Positions 36,086-44,013 of a stretch of 64,000 nt of DNA are shown in pieces (the stretch's first letter is position 1; every line of letters starts with the position of its first letter). The notes under the pieces are model-generated. The model ran no database searches and had not been told where the DNA came from. It was given only the letters and a program-made list of their open reading frames with translations. The position numbers and the translations under genes are program-made. The DNA comes from GCA-2731375 sp964344935 (GTDB taxonomy: Bacteria > Pseudomonadota > Alphaproteobacteria > GCA-2731375). The stretch is taken from the NCBI GenBank assembly GCA_964344935.1, contig CAYFPL010000003.1, forward strand, positions 248,001 to 312,000, in the 5' to 3' direction.

Positions 36086-37525
36086 CTAGGCCGCCGTGCC
36101 GCCGACGGTCAATCCATCGATCAGCAAGGTCGGCTGGCCAACGCCAACGGGAACGCCCTGGCCGGCCTTGCCGCAGGTGCCGATGCCGGTATCCAACGCC
36201 AGATCGTTGCCGATGGCCTTGACCCGGGTCAGGACGTCTGGGCCGTTGCCGATCAGGGTGGCGCCCTTGAGGGGCGCGCCGATCTTGCCGTTCTGCAATT
36301 GGTAGGCCTCGGTGCAGCTAAAGACGAACTTGCCCGAGGTGATATCCACCTGGCCGCCGCCGAAGTTCACCGCATAGATGCCATCTTGCACATCGGCGAG
36401 AATTTCCTGTGGGTCCCGATCCCCGGCCCGCATGAAGGTGTTGGTCATGCGCGGCATTGGCATGTGGGCGAACGATTGGCGCCGGCCGTTGCCGGTGGCC
36501 GCCATTCCCATGAGACGGGCGTTCAGGCGATCCTGCATATAGCCCTTCAGGATGCCGTCCTCGATCAAAGTCGTGCATTCGGTGGGCGTGCCCTCGTCGT
36601 CCACGGTCAAGGATCCCCGCCGGCCGTCGATGCTGCCGTCGTCAACCACAGTGACACCGGGGCTGGCCACCCGCTCGCCCAGCAGGTTGGCGAAGGCGGA
36701 GGTCTGCTTACGGTTGAAATCCCCTTCCAGGCCGTGGCCAATGGCTTCATGCAACAGGATGCCCGGCCAGCCTGGGCCCAGTACCACTTGCATCTCGCCC
36801 GCCGGTGCCGGAACCGAGGATAGGTTGACTTCGGCTTGGCGCAGCGCTTCGTCCACCTGGCCCTGCCAGTTCGCCTCGTCCAGATAGCGTGCGAAACCGA
36901 TCCTGTCGCCGGCCCCGTGGCTGCCAGTTTCCTGGCGATCGCCCTCGCCCAGGACCACTGAAACATTCAGGCGTACCAGGGGGCGCACGTCGCGGATGCG
37001 CCGGCCGTCGGCGCGCATGATTTCCACCGCCTGCCATTCACCGTGCAGGGATATACTGACCTGGCGCACCCGTTCATCCCGGGCCCTGGCATAGCGGTCC
37101 ATCTCGCCCAGAAACTTCACCTTGTCCGCGAAGGACACTTCGCCCAGGGGGTTGTCGTCGGGGTAAAGACTTTGATTGGTTGCAACCGGTGCCAGGCTCA
37201 TGGCGCCGTCGTGGCCGGCCCGGACCGCCTGCACCGCGCCGGCGGCGCGCGTGATCGCGCCCTCGTTCAATTCGGAAGCATGGGCATAGCCGGTCTGCTC
37301 GCCAGCGACGGCGCGCAGGCCGAAGCCCTGGTTGGTATCGAAATTCGCCGATTTGATACGGCCATCGTCGACCACCAGGCTTTCGCTCTGGCAGTACTCC
37401 ATGAACAACTCGCCGTCGTCGCAGCCCTGCAGCGCGTCGCCGACAATGTTCTGAATGCGGCCTTCGTCCAGACCGGCCCGTTCAAACAGCAGGCCTGGGT
37501 CTTGGGTATTCGTCGTCTCGTTCAT
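36086..37525 (-). CDS. tldD: Metalloprotease TldD
   Basis: 479 residues from the ATG at 37525. The metal-binding HExxxH is in LLHEAIGHGLEGD. The family segments GSHGAGDRIG and EGTPTECTTLIEDGILKG are complete. TldD forms a heterodimer with TldE (PmbA) to trim unfolded peptides such as microcin and antitoxin leaders. The tldE gene is not in the window. It is divergent from the cox operon with 364 bases between starts. Confidence 0.93.
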   Translation of the reverse strand: MNETTNTQDPGLLFERAGLDEGRIQNIVGDALQGCDDGELFMEYCQSESLVVDDGRIKSANFDTNQGFGLRAVAGEQTGYAHASELNEGAITRAAGAVQAVRAGHDGAMSLAPVATNQSLYPDDNPLGEVSFADKVKFLGEMDRYARARDERVRQVSISLHGEWQAVEIMRADGRRIRDVRPLVRLNVSVVLGEGDRQETGSHGAGDRIGFARYLDEANWQGQVDEALRQAEVNLSSVPAPAGEMQVVLGPGWPGILLHEAIGHGLEGDFNRKQTSAFANLLGERVASPGVTVVDDGSIDGRRGSLTVDDEGTPTECTTLIEDGILKGYMQDRLNARLMGMAATGNGRRQSFAHMPMPRMTNTFMRAGDRDPQEILADVQDGIYAVNFGGGQVDITSGKFVFSCTEAYQLQNGKIGAPLKGATLIGNGPDVLTRVKAIGNDLALDTGIGTCGKAGQGVPVGVGQPTLLIDGLTVGGTAA

Positions 37526-37632
37526 GTCGCAAAAGCTCCCATCGGGCGCTAACCCACCATTTGTTACCAACAATGGTTAACGCATCCTTATAAAACAACG
37601 GTTTTTGAGAAAAATTGTTGGCCGGGCATTTG

Positions 37633-37649
37633 TGCGACAATTGGTCGCA
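37633..37649. promoter_or_regulatory. RegR/RegA-type redox regulator box
   Basis: TGCGAC-AATTG-GTCGCA, a perfect 6-base dyad. Against the RegR (RegA/ActR/PrrA family) consensus GNGRCRTTNNGNCGC, as recalled, it matches all fixed positions except one (A for T). These regulators control respiratory oxidases in purple bacteria and rhizobia, so a site 241 bases before coxB is meaningful. No regR-like gene is in the window. Confidence 0.5.
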
Positions 37650-37718
37650 GGGCCAGCCGCCAGCGCGGGTGGCCGGTGTCTTTGCACTATCTATTGGCCA
37701 CATAGATGTGATTTTGCT

Positions 37719-37779
37719 ATTTTCAAGCCTCCGATTCATGGTTATTTACCGGTCCATTGTCGTCCGTAAGCTTGAAAAT
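37719..37779. repeat. Ten-base inverted repeat upstream of coxB
   Basis: ATTTTCAAGC (37719-37728) and GCTTGAAAAT (37770-37779) are exact reverse complements, centres 51 bases apart. They could be paired regulator sites or a long stem. Confidence 0.4.
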
Positions 37780-37799
37780 TGGCGGCTAAGGGGCTGTTC

Positions 37800-37855
37800 C
37801 GCCCTAATTCGTTGGGCTACATAGGGCGAATGATGAGTAAATGGGATGACATCCC
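37800..37855 (+). promoter_or_regulatory. Two hairpins in the coxB leader
   Basis: CGCCCTA (37800) pairs with TAGGGCG (37822) over a 15-base loop, and GGGAT-GAC-ATCCC follows at 37843. No T-run follows, so they are more likely leader structure than a terminator. The coxB ribosome-binding GAGG is 25 bases later. Confidence 0.4.
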
Positions 37856-37889
37856 GGCGTGCAATTTTGGATGAAATCGAGGCATTGAT

Positions 37890-38741
37890 ATGACGGCTTG
37901 GCGAATTTTGCTGGCGCCGATGGCGCTGTTGGGCACGTTTGTGACCAGCCTATCGGCGCAGGCGGACCATGGCATGGCGCATCCCTGGCAAATGGGGCTG
38001 CAGGAGCCGGTAACGCCGGTGGCGGAGCAGATTATGGATTTCCATAATTTGCTGTTGGTGATCATCACCGTCATCGCGGTATTCGTGACCTTGTTGATGC
38101 TCTATGTGATGGTCAAGTTCAGTGCCAAATACAATCCGACGCCCCGCACCACGACGCATAATACGTTGCTGGAAGTGCTCTGGACCGCGATCCCCATCGT
38201 GATCCTGGTGGTTATCGCGATCCCCTCGTTCAAGCTATTGTACTACGCCGATACGACGGAAGAGGCCGAGATGACCATCAAGGCGGTCGGCCATCAATGG
38301 TATTGGTCATATGAATATCCCGATCACGGGGACTTCACTTTTGATGCCTCGATGGTGGACGAGGAAGATCTTGAACCCGGCCAGCCGCGCCTGTTGACCA
38401 CGGACGAAGCGGTTGTCATGCCCGTCAACACCAACATCCGCCTGTTGATCACGGCCGACGACGTGCTCCACGCCTGGGCCATCCCCGCCTTTGGCGTCAA
38501 GCTGGACGGGGTGCCGGGCCGGTTGAACGAAACCTGGGTCCGGGTCACCAAGGAAGGGACCTATTACGGCCAGTGTTCGGAACTGTGCGGGACGCTGCAC
38601 GGCTTTATGCCGATCATGGTCAAAGTCGTCTCGAAAGAGGCCTTCGCGGCCTGGGTCGAGAAGGCTAAGGAAGAATACGCATCCCGGGATGAGAAAACCG
38701 GCGTCAAACTGGCGGACGCCGGTGCGAAAGCGGCTGAGTAA
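37890..38741 (+). CDS. coxB: Cytochrome c oxidase subunit II
   Basis: 283 residues with signal peptide (cleaved near SAQA), two membrane helices and a periplasmic cupredoxin domain. The CuA ligands are in CSELCGTLHGFM with His in DVLHAWAIP. It receives electrons from cytochrome c at CuA. The aromatic patch GHQWYWSYEYPD is typical. It opens the operon coxB-coxA-ctaB-coxF-ctaG-coxC-DUF983-SURF1. Confidence 0.95.
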   Translation: MTAWRILLAPMALLGTFVTSLSAQADHGMAHPWQMGLQEPVTPVAEQIMDFHNLLLVIITVIAVFVTLLMLYVMVKFSAKYNPTPRTTTHNTLLEVLWTAIPIVILVVIAIPSFKLLYYADTTEEAEMTIKAVGHQWYWSYEYPDHGDFTFDASMVDEEDLEPGQPRLLTTDEAVVMPVNTNIRLLITADDVLHAWAIPAFGVKLDGVPGRLNETWVRVTKEGTYYGQCSELCGTLHGFMPIMVKVVSKEAFAAWVEKAKEEYASRDEKTGVKLADAGAKAAE

Positions 38742-38791
38742 AAACTCGCCGGCCTGGGATAGGACAAGTTAGAGCGATAGGAAGATTGAGA

Positions 38792-40399
38792 ATGGCTGAA
38801 ACCTCCGCGGCGCACGACGATCACGACCACCACACACCGACCGGGTGGCGGCGGTGGGTCTATTCCACCAACCACAAGGACATCGGCACCATGTACTTGG
38901 TGTTCGCCATTGTCGGCGGCCTAATCGGCGGTGTCATGTCGATCCTGATGCGCATCGAACTGGCGGCGCCAGGGGACGGCATTCTGGGTGGTGATCATCA
39001 TCTCTTTAACGTGCTGATCACGGGCCATGGTCTGATCATGGTGTTCTTCATGGTCATGCCGGCTTTCATCGGCGGTTTCGGAAACTGGTTCGTGCCCTTG
39101 ATGATCGGGGCGCCGGACATGGCCTTCCCGCGCATGAACAATATTTCCTTCTGGCTGCTACCGCCCGCTTTGATCCTGCTGGCGGGCTCCATGTTCGTGG
39201 AAGGCACGGCCGGCGGACTGGGCGCGGGTACAGGCTGGACGGTCTATGCGCCACTCAGTACCTCGGGCCATGTTGGCCCGTCGGTGGACATGGCGATCCT
39301 GTCATTGCATCTGGCAGGCGCCTCGTCGATCCTAGGCGCGATCAATTTCATCACCACCATCTTCAACATGCGGGCACCGGGCATGACGCTGCACAAAATG
39401 CCCCTGTTCGTCTGGTCGGTGCTGGTCACCGCGTTCCTGCTGCTGCTGTCGCTGCCCGTTCTGGCCGGCGCCATTACCATGCTGTTGACGGACCGCAATT
39501 TCGGCACCGCCTTTTATGATGCCGCTGGCGGTGGTGATCCCGTTCTCTACCAGCATCTATTCTGGTTCTTCGGCCATCCGGAGGTCTATATCCTGATCCT
39601 GCCGTCGTTCGGCGTGATCAGCCATATCGTCGCCACTTTCTCGCGCAAGCCGGTATTCGGTTATCTGGGCATGGTTTACGCCATGGTCGCCATCGGCGCG
39701 GTCGGCTTCATCGTCTGGGCGCATCATATGTATACCGCCGGCATGGACGTAGACACCCGGGCTTACTTCATCGGCGCGACCATGGTCATCGCCGTACCAA
39801 CGGGGGTGAAGATCTTCAGTTGGATCGCGACCATGTGGGGTGGCTCCATCACCTACCGCGTGCCAATGCTGTTTGCCCTGGGCATGATCTTCCTGTTCAC
39901 GGTTGGCGGCGTGACGGGCGTGGTTTTGGCCAACTCAGGCGTCGATCTTGCCTTGCATGACACCTACTATGTCGTGGCGCATTTCCATTACACCATGTCC
40001 ATGGGTGCCCTGTTCGGCATCTACGGGGCGTTCTATTACTGGATTGGCAAGATGTCGGGCCGGCAGTACAACGAACTCCTGGGCAAGCTGCATTTCTGGA
40101 TCACCTTCATTGGCGTGAACCTGATCTTCTTCCCGCAGCATTTCTCGGGCCTGGCAGGCATGCCGCGGCGTGTTCCTGATTATCCGGACGCATTTTCCGG
40201 TTTCAACATGGTCTCTTCCATTGGTTCCTACATCACGGCGGTGGGCACCCTGTTGTTCATGTACATCGCCATCAAGACCATTACCTCCGGCGAGAAATGC
40301 CCCGACAATCCCTGGGGCGAAAGCGCCGACACCCTGGAATGGACCCTGCCGTCACCACCTCCCTTCCATCAGTTCGAGGAATTGCCGCGCATCAAGTAG
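38792..40399 (+). CDS. coxA: Cytochrome c oxidase subunit I
   Basis: 535 residues from the ATG at 38792, with AGGAAGA upstream. Heme a ligand is in LITGHGLIMV, CuB and the Glu-Tyr set in FFGHPEVYILIL and WAHHMYTAGMD, heme a3 His in VVAHFHYTMSMG, and the K-channel NISFWLLP region is complete. Twelve helices. Catalyses oxygen reduction with proton pumping (A-type, the HPEVYI Glu present). The N-terminus starts with an unusual His/Asp-rich segment DDHDHHTP. Confidence 0.96.
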   Translation: MAETSAAHDDHDHHTPTGWRRWVYSTNHKDIGTMYLVFAIVGGLIGGVMSILMRIELAAPGDGILGGDHHLFNVLITGHGLIMVFFMVMPAFIGGFGNWFVPLMIGAPDMAFPRMNNISFWLLPPALILLAGSMFVEGTAGGLGAGTGWTVYAPLSTSGHVGPSVDMAILSLHLAGASSILGAINFITTIFNMRAPGMTLHKMPLFVWSVLVTAFLLLLSLPVLAGAITMLLTDRNFGTAFYDAAGGGDPVLYQHLFWFFGHPEVYILILPSFGVISHIVATFSRKPVFGYLGMVYAMVAIGAVGFIVWAHHMYTAGMDVDTRAYFIGATMVIAVPTGVKIFSWIATMWGGSITYRVPMLFALGMIFLFTVGGVTGVVLANSGVDLALHDTYYVVAHFHYTMSMGALFGIYGAFYYWIGKMSGRQYNELLGKLHFWITFIGVNLIFFPQHFSGLAGMPRRVPDYPDAFSGFNMVSSIGSYITAVGTLLFMYIAIKTITSGEKCPDNPWGESADTLEWTLPSPPPFHQFEELPRIK

Positions 40400-40430
40400 A
40401 TGGCGGTAGGTCTGGAAAGGGGTTCGATCG

Positions 40431-41354
40431 TTGGATAGCGGCAATTTAGCCATTGACCAGAGGCTTCGGCGACCGACCGGCATTGGTCGGATTGCCGATT
40501 ATCTGGCACTGCTGAAGCCGCGGGTGATGAGTCTCGTGGTCTTCACGGCCCTGGTCGGCCTGATGTTGGCGCCGACCAGCCTGGAACTATCCATCGCGGT
40601 GGTGGCCCTGGTTTGCATCGCGGTCGGGGCGGGGGCCTCGGGCGCCATCAACATGTGGTACGACGCCGATATCGACGGTCAGATGCTGCGCACCTGTGAC
40701 CGGCCCATTCCCCGCGGCAACGTAAAGCCGCGGGCGGCGCTGATCTTCGGCACGGTGTTGTCGTTTGCCTCTGTGTTGGCGATGGCCGTTTTCGTCAATT
40801 TGCTCTCGGCCGGGTTGTTGGCGCTGACCATCGCCTTCTATGTCTTCGTCTATACCATGTGGCTGAAGCGGCGGACGCCGCAGAACATCGTCATCGGCGG
40901 CGCAGCGGGTGCTTTTCCGCCGATGATCGGCTGGGCCGCGGCCAGTGGCGATATCTCGCTGGCATCGATTACCCTGTTCGCCATCATCTTCTTTTGGACG
41001 CCGCCGCATTTCTGGGCCCTGGCGCTTTACCGCGCCGATGACTACCGCAATGTAGGTGTGCCCATGCTGCCCGTGGTCGCCGGCAAGCGGGCGACCCGGT
41101 TGCAGATTTTGATCTATAGCCTGATCCTGATCCCGGTCACCTTGAGCCCGGTCGCCTTGGGCGCCTGCGGCAGCGTATACGGAATCGGCGCCGGCCTGTT
41201 CGGCCTGCTGTTTCTGGTTTTCGCGCTACAGGTCTGGCGCACGGGTGATGACGATGACCGGCCGGCCCGGCGCCTGTTCGGTTATTCGATCTTCTATCTC
41301 TTTGCCTTATTCGCCCTGATGTTGGGTGAACGTCTTGCCGGAGGTTGGCTCTGA
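40431..41354 (+). CDS. ctaB: Heme o synthase (protoheme IX farnesyltransferase)
   Basis: 307 residues from a TTG start, the only possible one between the previous stop codon in frame and the first Met. Both Asp-rich prenyl motifs are present: NMWYDADIDGQM and RADDYRNVGVPM. Seven or more helices. Adds the hydroxyethylfarnesyl tail to heme b to make heme o, needed for the a-type hemes of the adjacent oxidase. Confidence 0.94.
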   Translation: MDSGNLAIDQRLRRPTGIGRIADYLALLKPRVMSLVVFTALVGLMLAPTSLELSIAVVALVCIAVGAGASGAINMWYDADIDGQMLRTCDRPIPRGNVKPRAALIFGTVLSFASVLAMAVFVNLLSAGLLALTIAFYVFVYTMWLKRRTPQNIVIGGAAGAFPPMIGWAAASGDISLASITLFAIIFFWTPPHFWALALYRADDYRNVGVPMLPVVAGKRATRLQILIYSLILIPVTLSPVALGACGSVYGIGAGLFGLLFLVFALQVWRTGDDDDRPARRLFGYSIFYLFALFALMLGERLAGGWL

Positions 41355-41488
41355 TGCCCATCGGCAGGATGCATAAGGAAAGGAAAAGCCGGAACTGGAT
41401 GATAGCCGGCATTCTGGTCTTGCTCATAGTCGGGTTGTTTTTCCTTACCATGATCAACATGCAGGACCAGGTCTGGAGCGGCAATTGA
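41354..41488 (+). CDS. CoxF-like 44-residue membrane protein
   Basis: Starts with ATG within the ctaB stop (TGATG) and ends overlapping the ctaG start (TTGA). A basic N-terminus (HKERKSRNW) is followed by a hydrophobic helix ILVLLIVGLFFLTMI and a short end. Location between ctaB and ctaG and this size match CoxF, a small assembly protein in alphaproteobacterial cox operons. Easily missed by automatic callers. Confidence 0.75.
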   Translation: MPIGRMHKERKSRNWMIAGILVLLIVGLFFLTMINMQDQVWSGN

Positions 41489-42081
41489 CCGAGCGCAGCA
41501 TAAATAGGAACCGCAATCGGCTAACCGCCCTTGTCGCTGCCGGCGTGGTGGTCGGCATGGTCGGCATGGCCTATGCGGCGGTGCCGCTTTATAGGATTTT
41601 CTGCCAGGTTACCGGGTTTGGCGGCACCACACAGGTGGCGACGGCCGCACCGGCGGAGGTTGGCGAGCGTGTGATTACCGTTCGCTTCAACGCCGATACC
41701 GCCCGCGGCTTGCATTGGCACTTTCAGCCGCAACAGCGGGCGATTACCTTGCAAGTTGGGGAAGAGGCCTTGGCCTTCTACGAGGCTGCGAACGACAGCG
41801 AGCAGCGCATCGTCGGCACCTCTACGTTTAATGTGACGCCGGCCAAGGCGGGTAGCTATTTCAACAAGATCGAATGCTTCTGCTTCACCGAGCAGGCCCT
41901 GGCGCCTGGCCAACGGGTCGACATGCCGGTGTCGTTCTTCGTCGATCCGGCGATTTCGGAAGATCCGAACTTGGATGACGTGAAGACAATAACCCTGTCC
42001 TACACCTTCTTTCCGGTGGCGGACAGCGGTCAGGAAAGCGAACAAACGAATAAGATCGCCGCCAACAAGGCGGTGAACTGA
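41485..42081 (+). CDS. ctaG: Cytochrome c oxidase assembly protein CtaG (Cox11)
   Basis: 198 residues from a TTG overlapping the CoxF-like stop. One N-terminal helix anchors it to the membrane; the periplasmic domain has the copper-binding CFCF pair in KIECFCFTEQ. Cox11 inserts copper at the CuB site of subunit I. Confidence 0.94.
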   Translation: MTERSINRNRNRLTALVAAGVVVGMVGMAYAAVPLYRIFCQVTGFGGTTQVATAAPAEVGERVITVRFNADTARGLHWHFQPQQRAITLQVGEEALAFYEAANDSEQRIVGTSTFNVTPAKAGSYFNKIECFCFTEQALAPGQRVDMPVSFFVDPAISEDPNLDDVKTITLSYTFFPVADSGQESEQTNKIAANKAVN

Positions 42082-42104
42082 GTTGCTGGGAACGGAGTGA
42101 AATA

Positions 42105-42899
42105 ATGGCTGATACGCACGCAAAAGGGCACGACTACCACCTGGTGGAACCCAGCCCATGGCCGGCGCTCGGGGCACTGGGCGCGCTAATCCTGGCTGTC
42201 GGCTTCATCTGGTACATGCACGAGGGGCCGGTCTGGATTGCCGTCATCGGGTTTCTCGTGGTGCTCTACACCATGTTCGTCTGGTGGCGCGATGTGATCC
42301 GCGAGGCCAAGGACGAGGGCCATCACACCCCCGTGGTGCAGTTGCACCTGCGTTTCGGCATGATCATGTTCATCGCCTCGGAAGTGATGTTCTTCATGGC
42401 CTGGTTCTGGGCCTATTTCAACGCCGCCATCTATCCCACGGAACAGATGGGCGGGGTCTGGCCGCCCGAGGGCATCAGCACCTTCGATCCCTGGCATCTG
42501 CCCCTGATCAACACTCTGATCCTTCTGACATCGTCGACCACCGTGACCTGGGCCCACCATGCGGTGCGCGAAGGCAACCAGAAAAGCGCGGTGCAAGGAT
42601 TGCTGGTTACCGTCATCCTGGGGATCCTCTTTACCTGCGTGCAGGCCTACGAATATGCCCATGCCGCCTTTACTTTCACCGGCGGCATCTATGGCTCCAC
42701 CTTCTTCATGGCCACAGGCTTCCATGGCGCCCATGTCATAATCGGCACCATCTTCCTGATCGTCTGCCTGTTCCGGACCGCCAAGGGCCACTTCAAGCCG
42801 GATCATCATTTCGGACTGGAGGCCGCTGCCTGGTACTGGCATTTCGTCGACGTGGTCTGGCTGTTCCTGTTCTGCTTCATTTATGTCTGGGGCGCGTGA
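42105..42899 (+). CDS. coxC: Cytochrome c oxidase subunit III
   Basis: 264 residues with seven helices; family segments FRFGMIMFIASEVMFFMAWFW-like (here LHLRFGMIMFIAS and FFMAWFWAYF) and ATGFHGAHVIIGTIF, HFGLEAAAWYWHFVDVVWLFLF are intact, including the Glu in WYWHFVDVVW near the lipid pocket. Stabilises subunit I. Confidence 0.95.
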   Translation: MADTHAKGHDYHLVEPSPWPALGALGALILAVGFIWYMHEGPVWIAVIGFLVVLYTMFVWWRDVIREAKDEGHHTPVVQLHLRFGMIMFIASEVMFFMAWFWAYFNAAIYPTEQMGGVWPPEGISTFDPWHLPLINTLILLTSSTTVTWAHHAVREGNQKSAVQGLLVTVILGILFTCVQAYEYAHAAFTFTGGIYGSTFFMATGFHGAHVIIGTIFLIVCLFRTAKGHFKPDHHFGLEAAAWYWHFVDVVWLFLFCFIYVWGA

Positions 42900-42927
42900 A
42901 CGGTCGTTACCCACTGACGAGTGTAGA

Positions 42928-43314
42928 ATGACAAATGATGCAAAGGGCGGCGCCACGGTGTCGCCCTTTGTCATTGGGCTCATGTGCCGCTGTCCGCGTT
43001 GCGGCAAGGGCAAGCTGTATGCCGGCCTGCTGGAAGTGGCGCCGGCCTGCGAAAATTGCGGCCTGGATTTCTCCGCGCACGATTCCGGCGACGGTCCGGC
43101 GGTGTTCGTGATCCTGATTGTCGGCGGTCTTGCCGTCGCCCTGGCCTTCGCGGTGGAAAAGGCTCTGGCCCCGCCCATCTGGGCGCATCTGGTCTATCAG
43201 CTCCCCTTCATCCTCGGCGCCTCAATCCTCTGCCTGCGGCCCTTAAAGGCGACGCTCATCGCATTGCAATATCGCCACGCGGTGGCCGGGTTCCAGGACG
43301 ACCAAAGCATTTGA
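42928..43314 (+). CDS. DUF983 family protein
   Basis: 128 residues from the ATG at 42928. CPRCGKGKLY and CENCGLDF form a zinc-ribbon-like pair, followed by two membrane helices. DUF983 genes commonly sit inside alphaproteobacterial cox operons; role in oxidase biogenesis is inferred from location only. Confidence 0.85.
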   Translation: MTNDAKGGATVSPFVIGLMCRCPRCGKGKLYAGLLEVAPACENCGLDFSAHDSGDGPAVFVILIVGGLAVALAFAVEKALAPPIWAHLVYQLPFILGASILCLRPLKATLIALQYRHAVAGFQDDQSI

Positions 43315-43317
43315 TCC

Positions 43318-44013
43318 ATGCGCCGCCCTGGTCTTCCCGCCCTTGTCTTGACCATTGCCGCCCTGCTGGTGACCCTGTCGCTGGGCATGTGGCAGATCCA
43401 GCGTTTGAACTGGAAAACGGACATGATTGCAGAAATCGAGGCCGGTCGTGCCAGGCCGCCGGTGCTCTTGGGCAATCACGTGACGAATTTGTCCTCTCTG
43501 GCCCATCGTCCGGTCATCGCCCAAGGCGTTTATCTCCACGACTTGGAAGCTCACATCACGCCGCGGTCCTATCGTGGCACTACAGGGCTGCATGTGCTGA
43601 CGCCCTTGCGCCTGAGGGGAGGCGAAAACATCCTGGTTAACCGGGGCTGGGTTTCCCGCGAACGACGCGATCCAGTTTCCCGGGCACAAGGGCAAGTCGG
43701 TGGCGAGGTCGTGATCCGGGGCATTTTGCGGACGGATTTTGAGCAAGGTCTATGGACGCCGGATTACGACTCAAAGGCGGATTTTTGGTTTTGGTATGAC
43801 GTGGCGGGCATCGCCAAGGCGCGCAACCTGGATTTGCTGCCGGCGGTTATCCTGGCCGACGGGCAGGACAATCCAGGCGGCCTGCCCGTGGGCGGCGTGG
43901 CGCAAATCAAGGTCCGCAATGACCATTTGCAATATGCCATCACCTGGTTTTCCCTGGCGGCCGCCATCGCCGTGATCTTTCTGATCGCGCACCGCAAGAA
44001 GGGTTCGGAATGA
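43318..44013 (+). CDS. SURF1 family oxidase assembly protein
   Basis: 231 residues, two membrane helices (near 7-24 and 204-224) flanking a periplasmic domain with LGMWQIQRLNWKT, LVNRGWVSRERR and VWYDV-like FWYDVAGIAK. Surf1 helps heme a insertion. Begins 3 bases after DUF983 and overlaps the next gene by 4 bases. Confidence 0.93.
   Translation: MRRPGLPALVLTIAALLVTLSLGMWQIQRLNWKTDMIAEIEAGRARPPVLLGNHVTNLSSLAHRPVIAQGVYLHDLEAHITPRSYRGTTGLHVLTPLRLRGGENILVNRGWVSRERRDPVSRAQGQVGGEVVIRGILRTDFEQGLWTPDYDSKADFWFWYDVAGIAKARNLDLLPAVILADGQDNPGGLPVGGVAQIKVRNDHLQYAITWFSLAAAIAVIFLIAHRKKGSE

Larger units (their letters stand above)
37526..37889. promoter_or_regulatory. 364-base control region between tldD and the cox operon
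   Basis: Non-coding; holds divergent promoters. Palindromes within it are listed below. CACATAGATGTG at 37699-37710 is a further 12-base dyad. A near-symmetric CCATTTGTT/AACAATGG lies at about 37,556. No ORF is convincing. Confidence 0.6.
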
